Assembly (NCBI GenBank): GCA_021108275.1
Contig: JAIORD010000042.1
Span: 124,001-188,000 of the forward strand
Source of the DNA: Methanococcoides sp.
GTDB taxonomy: Archaea; Halobacteriota; Methanosarcinia; Methanosarcinales; Methanosarcinaceae
Length of the DNA: 64,000 nt
Direction of reading: 5' to 3'
Part shown: piece by piece, positions 54,369-62,867 of the stretch
Layout: each line of letters begins with the position of its first letter
Numbering within the stretch: the first letter of the stretch is position 1
Translations under genes and position numbers: made by a program
Notes under the pieces: generated by a model
What the model was told of the DNA's origin: nothing
Seen by the model: only the letters and a program-made list of their open reading frames with translations
The model's database searches: none

Positions 54369-55127
54369 TCAATGTTTTTTCAAAAGCCTATGTGGAATAC
54401 CGTGAGCAAGCAAATCTATCGGGTATTGATAAGCAGCTTCCAGATCCTCTGGAAGTAATTCTTTTGAGCCGTGGTAATACAACTTACGGTTTAAACAGGC
54501 AATCTTATCAACATGGACAGAAACGGCACTGATATCATGTGATATTATAACAATAGCCATTTTTTCTTTGAGTTTTTCTAACAATTCATAGAATTCTTCT
54601 TGCCTTACAATATCTACACCTGCTGCAGGTTCATCCAGCAGAAGTAATTTAGGGTCAGTCGCTAGCGCCCTGGCTATGAAAACCCTCTGCCGTTGTCCAC
54701 CTGATAAACTCCCAATCTGCCGATCCTTATAATCGAACATGTCCACTATTTTAAGAGCATCAAGAGCCTTTTCTTTGTCGTCCTCGCCATATTTTTTTAG
54801 CAATCCGATGTGACTTAGGCGACCCATCAACACAACTTCCCAAACACTTATCGGAAAATTCAGGTCGATAAGGCTGTATTGAGGAACATATCCAATAAAC
54901 TTCCTTGCTTTTTGAGGAGTTTCTCCAAAAACTGTAACATTTCCTCTGCTAGGCTTTATCAATCCTAAAATAACCTTAAGCAGAGTACTTTTCCCTCCTC
55001 CATTAGGTCCTATGATAGCAAGAAAATCGTGCTCTTTTACAACAAGATTTACCTCTTCAAGTATTGGTATGCCATCATAATGGACCCAAACGTCCTTAAA
55101 AACAATAACTTCACCATTCATATTCAT
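54369..55127 (-). CDS. znuC: Zinc-type ABC transporter ATPase
   Basis: A 252-residue ATPase of the metal (ZnuC/TroB) family with intact motifs: Walker A GPNGGGKST, the family's YVPQYSLIDLNFPISVWEVV Q-loop region, signature LSGGQRQRVFIARALATDPK and Walker B LLLLDEPAAGVD, with H-loop ISHDISAV. It begins at an ATG at 55127; an upstream TTG at 55142 is less likely. Its binding protein survives only as a scrambled stretch (55160-55303) and its permease is cut after one helix, so it is an orphan. It could in principle serve the znuA at 16211. Confidence 0.85.
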   Translation of the reverse strand: MNMNGEVIVFKDVWVHYDGIPILEEVNLVVKEHDFLAIIGPNGGGKSTLLKVILGLIKPSRGNVTVFGETPQKARKFIGYVPQYSLIDLNFPISVWEVVLMGRLSHIGLLKKYGEDDKEKALDALKIVDMFDYKDRQIGSLSGGQRQRVFIARALATDPKLLLLDEPAAGVDIVRQEEFYELLEKLKEKMAIVIISHDISAVSVHVDKIACLNRKLYYHGSKELLPEDLEAAYQYPIDLLAHGIPHRLLKKH

Positions 55128-55159
55128 ACCAAAGTTGAACAAATGCGTTTGAAACTTGA

Positions 55160-55303
55160 ATTAGATTATTATATCTTCTGTCAGAAGCTCTATCGGTGCA
55201 ACATAACTTCCAATCTCTTTTGCTATATCTCTGCACTTTTATGATTGAATCGAGACAGACAAAATAACCTGATGTTCTTTTCTTTAGCAGCTTCAATCAA
55301 TAG
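55160..55303 (-). pseudogene. Scrambled 3' remnant of a znuA gene
   Basis: Upstream of znuC the minus strand contains EAAKEKNIRLFCLSRFNHKS and AE in one frame and IAKEIGSYVAPIELLTEDII in another. Joined by a frameshift, these match the end of ZnuA (compare EEKNINVIFVQAQFSKQSAE in the gene at 16211). The rest of the gene is gone. This shows the locus was once a full znuA-znuC-znuB operon. Confidence 0.6.
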
Positions 55304-55385
55304 ACTACAATATGTATACCTATCATTTATTCCCTTAAGCATCCTCCGATCTTTGACCGAAAAATAGATTGGATAAACCAATCTA

Positions 55386-55976
55386 TTATTTAGCTTCTTT
55401 AGATAGTTCTTTCAACCTTTCCTTCACATCTTTTAGCTCGTCTCCCAAGGATTCGAGCATTTCTTCAAGATGGACAATTTCCTCTTCCCTAGAAGGCTCT
55501 GTATAAGGAACTTCATAAGGAATATATGGTTCAGGCATATAGTAGGATACTGGATGTGGATACCATCTGCACCATAAACCTCTGCCACGCCCCATTCCTC
55601 GCCCTCTTCCTCTACCCATTCCAAAGTAAGTAGGCATAGTCGGAACAGTAGTTGGTTTCAGTGCACCTTTTTTGTATTGATCAATTACATTTTTAACCGT
55701 ACCGCTAATTCCGGTTACCACTTTGATACCAGCAGCAGAGAGGATTGGTAATGCATTGGGACCAATGTCTCCTGTTAGCAATACATCAATACCTTTGTTC
55801 GCTATAGCCTGTGCCGCCTGTATCCCTGCACCACCTGGTGCTGAAACAGCCGGGTTTTCAAGTGCTTCGAATTCCATTGTCTCAGAATCGACAATAACAA
55901 AATACCGGCATCTCCCAAAGAACGGATCCACAGAAGCATCTAAACTCCTGTCTGTAGCTGTTACACATATTTTCAC
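55386..55976 (-). CDS. NifX/NafY-family protein with long tail (2)
   Basis: A 196-residue paralogue of the protein at 47242. The NifX domain (1-110) reads MKICVTATDRSLDASVDPFF, GRCRYFVIVD and GIDVLLTGDIGPNALPILSA. A Gly/Arg segment (GMGRGRGRGMGRGRGL) follows, then a Tyr/Pro-rich stretch and a C-terminal coiled-coil (EEEIVHLEEMLESLGDELKD, then VKERLKELSK). The added coiled-coil suggests a dimer or a partner-binding arm. Function unknown; probable link to Fe-S or metal-cofactor handling. 55977-56202 holds no gene. Confidence 0.82.
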   Translation of the reverse strand: MKICVTATDRSLDASVDPFFGRCRYFVIVDSETMEFEALENPAVSAPGGAGIQAAQAIANKGIDVLLTGDIGPNALPILSAAGIKVVTGISGTVKNVIDQYKKGALKPTTVPTMPTYFGMGRGRGRGMGRGRGLWCRWYPHPVSYYMPEPYIPYEVPYTEPSREEEIVHLEEMLESLGDELKDVKERLKELSKEAK

Positions 55977-56202
55977 TGATTTTCCCCCAATATATTGTTA
56001 AAATGCTTTGTAAAAGTTTAAAATTGAAACTTTGGTATTCAACAAGACCGCAAAGTATTGCAGATTAATTTGAAATACCGTGTTTCCTTTCTATAGCCCC
56101 ATATAATGTTAATAGCTTTATTATAAGAAGTTTCTGTTACGTTAGAATACCATCTCTATTTTCAAAAACATTCGATTCCAATGATATAAAGCCAACATGT
56201 AA

Positions 56203-56361
56203 ATTGGTGATGCTCAGCTAAGCTTGTCAGAAGATGGAACAATTGGTGAGAGAGCAATTTGTGTGGCAAATGAATTGCTTGAAGCTCTTTCCTATGCTGA
56301 TATTAAAGAAGAGGACTTGTATAAAATCATAGAAGGTCCTCACCGGGTTAACAAAATTTAG
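56203..56361 (+). pseudogene. Unidentified C-terminal gene fragment
   Basis: After a TAA the frame reads GDAQLSLSEDGTIGERAICV, ANELLEALSYADIKEEDLYK and IIEGPHRVNKI. It looks like the tail of a real protein (helical and acidic) but has no start codon, and I do not recognise the family. 56362-56480 is non-coding. Confidence 0.3.
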
Positions 56362-56481
56362 TGAAATAATTTCCGTTGTGAACTATAATTGGATATTATA
56401 TTCTCATCCCGCTCGACACTTTTTTAGTCTCGTCCTGAGTAGTAATAGTGATAATTAACCGCTAGGTATCGGGGAGACAAA

Positions 56482-56625
56482 ATGAAATCCGTTGAAATAG
56501 AGGACGAAACGTGGCATTGGCTGATGGATCACAAGACCGCAGAACACCAGACAATATCGGATATGATTCGGATGCTAATAGATGAATATGTAAGCGAGAG
56601 AGAGGAATTAGTTTATAAAACATAA
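56482..56625 (+). CDS. Small ribbon-helix-helix-like protein
   Basis: A 47-residue protein with ATG at 56482 preceded by GGGGAG seven bases upstream. It reads KSVEIEDETWHWLMDHKTAE, then TISDMIRMLIDEYVSERE. The short strand followed by two helices is the layout of MetJ/Arc-type proteins such as VapB-like antitoxins (DUF7557-type). No toxin gene follows; the left end of a mobile element begins eight bases after its stop codon, so a partner may have been displaced. DNA binding is inferred. Confidence 0.55.
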   Translation: MKSVEIEDETWHWLMDHKTAEHQTISDMIRMLIDEYVSEREELVYKT

Positions 56626-56895
56626 GAGTAAGGGCTCTGTAGAAATCCTACTATTTATTCTCTTTTTCTATTAAATTTTAATTTAAATTATGGAAAAAAG
56701 AAGAAAAGTAAGACATTCTGATTAAATCATATAATATAAAAAGATAGAATTCATAGAATCTACAAAAACGATAGCAATAGAAAAGACCACTTTTGATCAA
56801 ATGTCTGTGGAAAGTATCATATAATACAACGATACCAAATAACATGTTTCATCTAAATCCATTCATAATCTCTACTATTAGTTGATCATTCCAGG

Positions 56896-57828
56896 ATGCT
56901 TAGACACATGTTTGCAATCCAAGTAAAAAATATTAAAAAGACATTTGAAAATATCATTGCTGTTGATAATGTCAATTTTAATGTTGAAAAAGGAGAAATT
57001 TTCGGTTTCTTAGGACCTAACGGAGCTGGAAAAACCACTGTCATACGGCTACTTACAGGAATATTGATGCCAGATTTCGGCAATGTATTTATTGAAGGGA
57101 TTGATCTGGTAAAGAATCCGATCAAGGCAAAGATGATGATGGGTGTGATACCTGAAATTGGAAATGTCTATGCGGATTTAACGGCTAAACAGAATCTGTA
57201 TCTGGCAGGTAAGTACTATGGCTTGTCAAAAAATACACTTGAAGAAAAGTCTGAGGAACTTCTTTCAACTCTTGGAATTTATGAGAGGAGAAACGATCCT
57301 GTTAGAACCTTTTCAAAAGGGATGAAACAACGAGTTAGCATCGCATGTGCAATAATTCATGATCCACATATACTTTTCTTGGATGAACCTACAGAAGGAT
57401 TAGATGTTCAAAGTCGAAGACTGGTAATTGAAACAATAAAACATCTGAATGGAAAAGGGAGCACTATCTTTCTAACAACCCATAATATTGAAGAAGCAAA
57501 TAAATTATGTCAGAGGGTCTGTATCATTAATAAAGGAAAGATTGTAGCCATAGATAAACCTGAGATATTAAAAAGTACCTTTGAAAAGACCAAATCCATC
57601 GAGATTTCCTTTGATCAAAAAATAAATAGAAATTTGTTCGTGTCCGATTTCATATCTAAGATCGATCTTTATGGGGATAAATGGCGATTATACACAAAAG
57701 ATCTGGATAAAACAATCAAACATGTTGTAACTTTGGCGCAAAAGAACGACTTAAAAATAATCTCCATGAAGACATATGGGCCGAGTCTTGAAGAAGTGTT
57801 TGTCAGACTCACTGAGGTGGATAGATGA
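56896..57828 (+). CDS. ABC-2 type exporter ATPase
   Basis: A 310-residue ATPase: Walker A GFLGPNGAGKTTVIRLLTG (about 38), Q-loop region VIPEIGNVYADLTAKQNLYL, signature FSKGMKQRVSIACAIIHDP and Walker B ILFLDEPTEGLDVQSRRLVI, H-loop LTTHNIEEANKLC. The C-terminal part (about 220-310) resembles the small domain of drug or polysaccharide exporters. Two ATGs (56896 and 56908) are possible and no binding site decides. Its stop overlaps the permease start by four bases. GC is low and the pair lies within inverted repeats, suggesting acquisition. Confidence 0.88.
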   Translation: MLRHMFAIQVKNIKKTFENIIAVDNVNFNVEKGEIFGFLGPNGAGKTTVIRLLTGILMPDFGNVFIEGIDLVKNPIKAKMMMGVIPEIGNVYADLTAKQNLYLAGKYYGLSKNTLEEKSEELLSTLGIYERRNDPVRTFSKGMKQRVSIACAIIHDPHILFLDEPTEGLDVQSRRLVIETIKHLNGKGSTIFLTTHNIEEANKLCQRVCIINKGKIVAIDKPEILKSTFEKTKSIEISFDQKINRNLFVSDFISKIDLYGDKWRLYTKDLDKTIKHVVTLAQKNDLKIISMKTYGPSLEEVFVRLTEVDR

Positions 57829-58571
57829 ATTATTCTGTTTTTATACGAGGTGTCGTAGTCACTACTGAAAAAAACATCAAAATATATTATAATAAAGCTC
57901 CAGTAATAATATTTGGTTTATTGTTTCCTCTTTTTCTATTCTTTGCTTTTTATATAGGGAGGAAAATCGACATGTCTATCTTCTTCCCTGGATTTCTTGC
58001 TATGGTTTTGTTTTTTGCTGCTTCATCCGTAGGGCCGCTGATCACTCCATGGGAAAAGCAAGCAGGAACTTATGAAAGGTTATTATCTTATCCAGTAAGC
58101 ATCAATACTATTATTTTGGGAGATGTTGTTGCTGGCTCAATCTTTGGATTGATTATTACCTCCATAGCTATAGTAGTCAGCGCGATTTTCCTGAATATTG
58201 TGATTACCAGTATTACATTATTATTGATTGCTATAATTTTAGGAACTCTGTGTTTTGCATCATTCGGTGTTCTTTTGGGATCTCCATCTGCTCATTCGCC
58301 TTCTCACATAATGATGTTTTCTAGTTTGGTGCGTTTTCCATTAATTTTTATTAGTGGTATTTTCATTCCTCTACCGGAGCTATCAGGATCCGGAAAGCTT
58401 TTATCATACATTTCTCCCCTTACATATCTTGTAGATATATTTCATGCAAGCTTAAATGGAACATCGTTTTTCCCTTTGACAATTGATTTACTAGTTTTAA
58501 TCGTCTTTACTTGTAGTTTCTTGCTTATAGCAAGCTTATTCCACAAAAGGAATATGAGAAAAGGAATATGA
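57825..58571 (+). CDS. ABC-2 type exporter permease
   Basis: A 248-residue membrane protein with six predicted helices and the ABC-2 pattern VIIFGLLFPLFLFFAFYIGR, PWEKQAGTYERLLSYPVSIN, and FSSLVRFPLIFISGIFIPLP, then LTYLVDIFHASLNGTSFFPL. Such pairs export drugs, lipids or glycans; the substrate cannot be told. It overlaps the ATPase gene by ATGA, so the two are co-translated. It ends about 90 bases before the right inverted end at 58664. Confidence 0.85.
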   Translation: MNYSVFIRGVVVTTEKNIKIYYNKAPVIIFGLLFPLFLFFAFYIGRKIDMSIFFPGFLAMVLFFAASSVGPLITPWEKQAGTYERLLSYPVSINTIILGDVVAGSIFGLIITSIAIVVSAIFLNIVITSITLLLIAIILGTLCFASFGVLLGSPSAHSPSHIMMFSSLVRFPLIFISGIFIPLPELSGSGKLLSYISPLTYLVDIFHASLNGTSFFPLTIDLLVLIVFTCSFLLIASLFHKRNMRKGI

Positions 58572-58821
58572 GAAAAGAGATTCACCAAACAATGATCTCC
58601 AAAAAGTTACCATGCCTATCATAACACGAAAATTAATCCATTACGTCTTGATTCTCATTGGAAATGGGAATTCTACAGAGCCAAAAAAGCGTTAAACCAT
58701 GAGTTACAAATTTTACAATCACGGATAAAGTAGACATCTTCTTTTTTTACATTCCTTGTTTAGATGTCAGATATTGAAGATTAACAATTGTACTATAAAA
58801 GGACAGATATAGGGGGGACTT

Positions 58822-58932
58822 ATGAAAGTATTATCAATTGATGCGGATAGCAAAATCCCAAATTTAACTTTAATGAAATTCAACAGTTCACTAATATTTA
58901 ACTCCTTCTATAATAATCCTAAAAGCAATTAA
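58822..58932 (+). pseudogene. 5' remnant of a B12-binding-type radical SAM gene
   Basis: From an ATG after GGGGGGAC the frame reads MKVLSIDADSKIPNLTLMKF. Archaeal radical SAM proteins with a cobalamin-binding start often begin MxVLLIDxDSKIPNLALMKI. From residue 20 the DNA becomes copy D of repeat family 2 and the frame ends after 36 codons. The good start and RBS suggest a recent disruption. Confidence 0.55.
58876..58899 (+). repeat. Repeat family 2, copy D (end motif)
   Basis: AAATTCAACAGTTCACTAAT matches the ends at 23897 and 24244 at 18 of 20 or more positions. It sits exactly where the radical SAM-like gene breaks. The rest of 58572-59011 has no other gene. Confidence 0.5.
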
Positions 58933-59011
58933 AATATTCCGATATCAGCTTATTTACATTAATTCTCGGAAATAGATATATTTAATCGGAAATCGATGCT
59001 TAACTCTATCG

Positions 59012-60949
59012 TTACTCCAGTGATCTTGCTTTCTCGACAAAGGCCATGACAGTTAGTACAAAAGTGGCATGTGCCCAGGTGAGAGGACTCACGCTTAAAG
59101 GACTCCCATCAAATGGATTCAGCTGTTCTGCCAACATCCCGGTCTCTGTAGCCCTCTCTGTGGTCCACAGTATTATCTCCCTTGCTTTTTGCAGGTCGTC
59201 GATGCTCTTTGCCATCTGTATATGCCATTCTGCTACCCATAAGGTACATATGAACCAGGGATTGCCTGGAATGATCTCCGGATCGTATTGTGCAACTTCT
59301 TGATATTTATCCTTATAGAAGCGAGCGATGCCTCCTACCTCAGTCTTCACTGACAGTATGCTTTCTATACATTTCATAGTGCTAACTACTCTGTCATCGT
59401 CGGGAGGGAGTACCCCGAACTGAGATACGGCGTAGAGACTGGCATCTACGGTTTCATCCCTCGGATTGATGCTTCGCAGGAACCTCTCCAGTACCTCATC
59501 ATAGAGGTGATCCTCGATCCCCTTTTTTATCTCCATGGCAGCCTTGTTGTAGCTTTCTGCGAGATCAGTATCTCCATACATTGTTGCGAACTTGGCAGCA
59601 CATATGAGGCCCGCATACACTGTTGAACATGTATAGCTGTGAACCGCTCTTTTCTCCTCCCACAGATTATAACTGGGTTTTGGGAGTCCGGTAGAAGGAT
59701 CCCTGTACTTGATCATGAACTCGGCGGCCGGTATTATCAGTGAGTGATAGGCCGGATCGATGTTCTCTATGGATCTTGTCATTTTATAATGGTTCCACAA
59801 AGCAACGATAATAAGCGCTGTACTATCTTCCTGTATCGGAAGTTGTATGTTTCCCTCAGGTGTTAGCCAAGGCATCCAACCACTTGCAAGGGTACCTGTG
59901 GGATTATATTTTTGCAGGAAGTATCCGTGTTCATGAAGAAGTCCTGAGCTGAATTCAAAGAATCTTTGCACAGTCCCGGAATAACGTGTTATATCCAGTG
60001 CCATGGCGATATATGCACTATCTCGTGGCCACATATAACTGTATGAATCCATGTTGAACCTTTCAAGGATATCACTGTCATTGGCAGCTATTATCGCGCC
60101 ACCGTTATCGATCTGTGACCTCATAATGAGCAGACTGTGTTTGAATAGGTCTCCTACTTTTGTTGGAAGATCAAAAAAATCGTACTTTTCCTTGTTCACC
60201 CATGAATAAGAGTGTTGTCCTGCATCATTCATGATCTTTTCAGGTGTTGCATCAAGGACAAGCTCGTTTAGCCTCTTGACCTCAATGAAAGTTTTTCCTA
60301 CTGCGATCCAGTAATATAGTATTTTTGTTTCTCCCGCTGCCAGATGCTGGGAGAAACGTATTGAACTCTTCACTGCCCCCACCTGTATGGAGTTCATGTT
60401 AAGCTCTCCAGACTTAATAGCACCAGATTCATCCGTCCCTTTTTGACCTACTTCATACTGGTCAAAGTATGGTGAACCACTGATAAGGAAGTAGCGTGAG
60501 CCCTTGTAATGTATTATGGACTGCAATGCAGGGTCATAGATAGCCGTATCGCCATTCGGGTTCTCGTAAAGGGCAATATCATGGCTGAAAAGTAGCTTCA
60601 TGTCCACATCTATGGTGTCGGTATTGGTTATTGCTATCTTTCGAATGAATATGTTCTCATGGGGGTGTACACATTCGTTGAGCCTCAACTCAACTTCAAG
60701 ACGATTATTGCGATAGTGGCTATCAGTTACCAACCGATCATTTTGGTAACCAAGTTTGTGATCCCAATCATCCCCGATCAGAGAAACCATACCAAGATTT
60801 TTCCCATCCACTTCTACCCCTATTCTACAATGTCGCCCATTCACATGGTTCTCATTTCCTACATGGGGGAAGTACATGTCCCGGATACTTGCATTCATAT
60901 CAAGATTCACTAGCAGTGATCCGTTTCCAACAACGAGTGGTTTAGGCAT
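59012..60949 (-). CDS. GH15-family glucoamylase-like glycoside hydrolase
   Basis: A 645-residue protein of the archaeal GH15 group. The N-terminal beta-sandwich (about 1-260) begins KPLVVGNGSLLVNLDMNASI. The (alpha/alpha)6 catalytic barrel (about 270-640) carries SYMWPRDSAYIAMALDI, GWMPWLTPEGNIQLPIQEDS (catalytic Glu region) and IIPGNPWFICTLWVAEWHIQ. It releases glucose from alpha-glucans such as glycogen, and no signal peptide means it acts in the cytosol. AGGTGA lies ahead of the ATG. It is divergent from a GT4 gene, and a glycogen synthase remnant lies beyond, so the region once held a glycogen module. Confidence 0.88.
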   Translation of the reverse strand: MPKPLVVGNGSLLVNLDMNASIRDMYFPHVGNENHVNGRHCRIGVEVDGKNLGMVSLIGDDWDHKLGYQNDRLVTDSHYRNNRLEVELRLNECVHPHENIFIRKIAITNTDTIDVDMKLLFSHDIALYENPNGDTAIYDPALQSIIHYKGSRYFLISGSPYFDQYEVGQKGTDESGAIKSGELNMNSIQVGAVKSSIRFSQHLAAGETKILYYWIAVGKTFIEVKRLNELVLDATPEKIMNDAGQHSYSWVNKEKYDFFDLPTKVGDLFKHSLLIMRSQIDNGGAIIAANDSDILERFNMDSYSYMWPRDSAYIAMALDITRYSGTVQRFFEFSSGLLHEHGYFLQKYNPTGTLASGWMPWLTPEGNIQLPIQEDSTALIIVALWNHYKMTRSIENIDPAYHSLIIPAAEFMIKYRDPSTGLPKPSYNLWEEKRAVHSYTCSTVYAGLICAAKFATMYGDTDLAESYNKAAMEIKKGIEDHLYDEVLERFLRSINPRDETVDASLYAVSQFGVLPPDDDRVVSTMKCIESILSVKTEVGGIARFYKDKYQEVAQYDPEIIPGNPWFICTLWVAEWHIQMAKSIDDLQKAREIILWTTERATETGMLAEQLNPFDGSPLSVSPLTWAHATFVLTVMAFVEKARSLE

Positions 60950-61106
60950 TTGAGCGTCACCTTTAATTTAGATTCTTACGTAAAAATATGTATCATGAAC
61001 TAAAGTAGTTTCCTGCTTGATTGGAAATGAAAAATATCGCCATTAAATTATTGGGGTTCTAATTTAAATGGAAAAGATATTCAAGTAGTTGTGACATTAT
61101 AATGGA

Positions 61107-62279
61107 ATGAAATGTGGGGGTATGGGTACGGTTTTCAGTCTAAAAAAGACCGACTCTGGTGCGAACATAGGTATCCTTTCTTATGAGTATCCGCCAAATT
61201 TTTTTGGTGGAGTGGGTATCCATGTAGGTGAGTTAACCAGAAGTCTTGCAATCGGAAATGATCGGGTACATGTGTTTACACCGAATGTACAGGAATCGAA
61301 CGAACAGTTGGTCCGAAATGTATGGGTATATGGATCACCAGAACTTCATTATCAGGCATCGAACGATTTTAGTGCGGTATATAAAAAGATACTGACCAAC
61401 ATCAATGTGGCTGCGATGGTGAAGAAACAGTTTTTAAATGGCAGTCTGGATCTGTTACACTCGCATGGGGGTTTGATCCAGTTAGCTGCTACCTTATCAA
61501 AGCAGAGTACACAGTTGCCATTGGTGATGACAGCTCACAGCATAGATGTCAATAGAACGAAGCCAGATGGGCTGAGCGTCATGATGGAGAAAAATGTGGT
61601 GGGCATGGTGGACAGGTTCATTGCAGTATCAAAGTCCATACAAGAAGAACTGGAGCAAACATTTGAGATCGAACCTGATATGATCACGATCATTCCAAAC
61701 GGTGTGGATACTGAAATATTCAAACTCCAGAATGCGGACGACATCAAAATGAAATACAAACTTGATGACCGATTCGTTGTGCTGTTTGTTGGAAGGAATG
61801 ACCCGCAAAAGGGTGTGAGGTATCTGGTTGATGCCGTTCGAAGACTTCAGAGATACATTCCAGAGATAATGTTGGTCATGGTCGGTCAGCCGGATGTATA
61901 TCATGACAAGCATATCCTCTGCCTTCCACATGTGGGGAAACATGAACTCATTAAATTATACTCTCTCTCCGACGTGTTCGTGTTGCCAAGCATCTATGAG
62001 CCTTTCGGTATTGTGCTCATGGAAGCTATGGCATGTGAGACCGCGTGCATTGGAACACGGGTCGGGGGGATACCAGATATCATTGACCACAACAGAACCG
62101 GACTTCTGGTGGAGCCGGAAAGCGGTGCAAGTATCGCAGAAGCGATCGATAGATTATATCATGATCCGGAAAAGAGATGCCTAATGGGGAAAAAAGGGCG
62201 TGAGAGGGTTATATCATCATTTGACTGGCAAGATATAGCAAAGAAGACTGGAGAGGTATATCAACAGGTGCTTAATTAA
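61107..62279 (+). CDS. GT4-family glycosyltransferase
   Basis: A 390-residue retaining transferase with GT-B fold. The N-terminal domain has SYEYPPNFFGGVGIHVGELT, and the C-terminal has VLFVGRNDPQKGVRYLVDAV (about 235) and the nucleotide-sugar motif PSIYEPFGIVLMEAMACETA (E-x7-E, about 300). Such proteins act in glycogen or maltosyl-glucan synthesis or in glycan assembly; the adjacent GH15 favours glycogen. ATG at 61107 or 61122 may be used: GGGGG lies just before the second. It is divergent from the GH15 gene, sharing the 61 kb promoter region. Confidence 0.87.
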   Translation: MKCGGMGTVFSLKKTDSGANIGILSYEYPPNFFGGVGIHVGELTRSLAIGNDRVHVFTPNVQESNEQLVRNVWVYGSPELHYQASNDFSAVYKKILTNINVAAMVKKQFLNGSLDLLHSHGGLIQLAATLSKQSTQLPLVMTAHSIDVNRTKPDGLSVMMEKNVVGMVDRFIAVSKSIQEELEQTFEIEPDMITIIPNGVDTEIFKLQNADDIKMKYKLDDRFVVLFVGRNDPQKGVRYLVDAVRRLQRYIPEIMLVMVGQPDVYHDKHILCLPHVGKHELIKLYSLSDVFVLPSIYEPFGIVLMEAMACETACIGTRVGGIPDIIDHNRTGLLVEPESGASIAEAIDRLYHDPEKRCLMGKKGRERVISSFDWQDIAKKTGEVYQQVLN

Positions 62280-62494
62280 AACCAGAGTCTGCTCTTGATG
62301 TACTCAATGTTAACCTATCATGGATTCGATCCGCACATGTGCCTCCAGATTCACTCTTTCTATGTTGCATACGAAACCCAGATAAATCTCTCCCAACTCA
62401 CACCGAATGTCGAACCAGATATGATTGTCACACAGGCATCTCGGAGCAGAAATGCAAAAAAAAGATAGAAGAGCCATCACAACAAACAACCATC

Positions 62495-62558
62495 ATCGAA
62501 TTGTAGAGGAAGTGAAACTGCAGAATAAACTCAAGACAATTCGCGAACTACTAAATTT
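62495..62558 (-). repeat. Repeat family 2, copy E
   Basis: On the minus strand, AAATTTAGTAGTTCGCGAAT (from 62558) is the family end motif, and further in CCTCTACAATTCGAT matches the inner part of copy A. Inner sequence between the two is shorter than in A or C, so E is an internally deleted copy. It replaces the coding sequence of the broken glycogen synthase gene. Confidence 0.5.
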
Positions 62559-62699
62559 GTCTTCATCGGTATCTCCAGAATTGACAAGGGATGCCAGAGT
62601 TGTTGCTTCTGCGTCGATAACATCCCAGATGCCGCCCATCTTGTTAGATTTGGGTTCGGCCTCTTCTCCGGCAATTATTAGCCATTTCTTTCCCATCAT
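62553..62699 (-). pseudogene. 5' remnant of a glycogen synthase-like gene
   Basis: From the ATG at 62699 or 62696 the frame reads GKKWLIIAGEEAEPKSNKMG, then GIWDVIDAEATTLASLVNSG and DTDED. This resembles the start of archaeal/eukaryote-like glycogen synthases with their (K/M)GGI(W/Y)xVI sugar-nucleotide loop. It breaks into repeat E after about 48 codons and is inactive. The rest of 62280-62867 holds no gene I can support. Confidence 0.55.
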
Positions 62700-62867
62700 T
62701 TGGTTCTCCACACAGATGATATTTGTATCTCCTCATATAAATCAAAAATGGTTTTGATATTAAGCGTTTATTTAATTCAGTCTCAATTTGCCATTATTAT
62801 CTGAGACTAATGACCAAACACAAGACATAACTGATTAATATAATTTTTAGTCCGAACCGATTCTAAT

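Larger units (their letters stand above)
56633..58682 (+). mobile_element. 2-kb segment with inverted GGCTCTGTAGAA ends carrying an ABC exporter
   Basis: The left end GGCTCTGTAGAAATCCT (56633-56649) is identical to the MITE end at 15698. The right end, inverted, is GGCTCTGTAGAATTCCCAT (58664-58682). Between them lie only the ATPase and permease genes of an ABC-2 exporter. No transposase is present, and no flanking duplication is clear. Sequence ends are seen; passenger-gene mobility is inferred. Confidence 0.55.
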
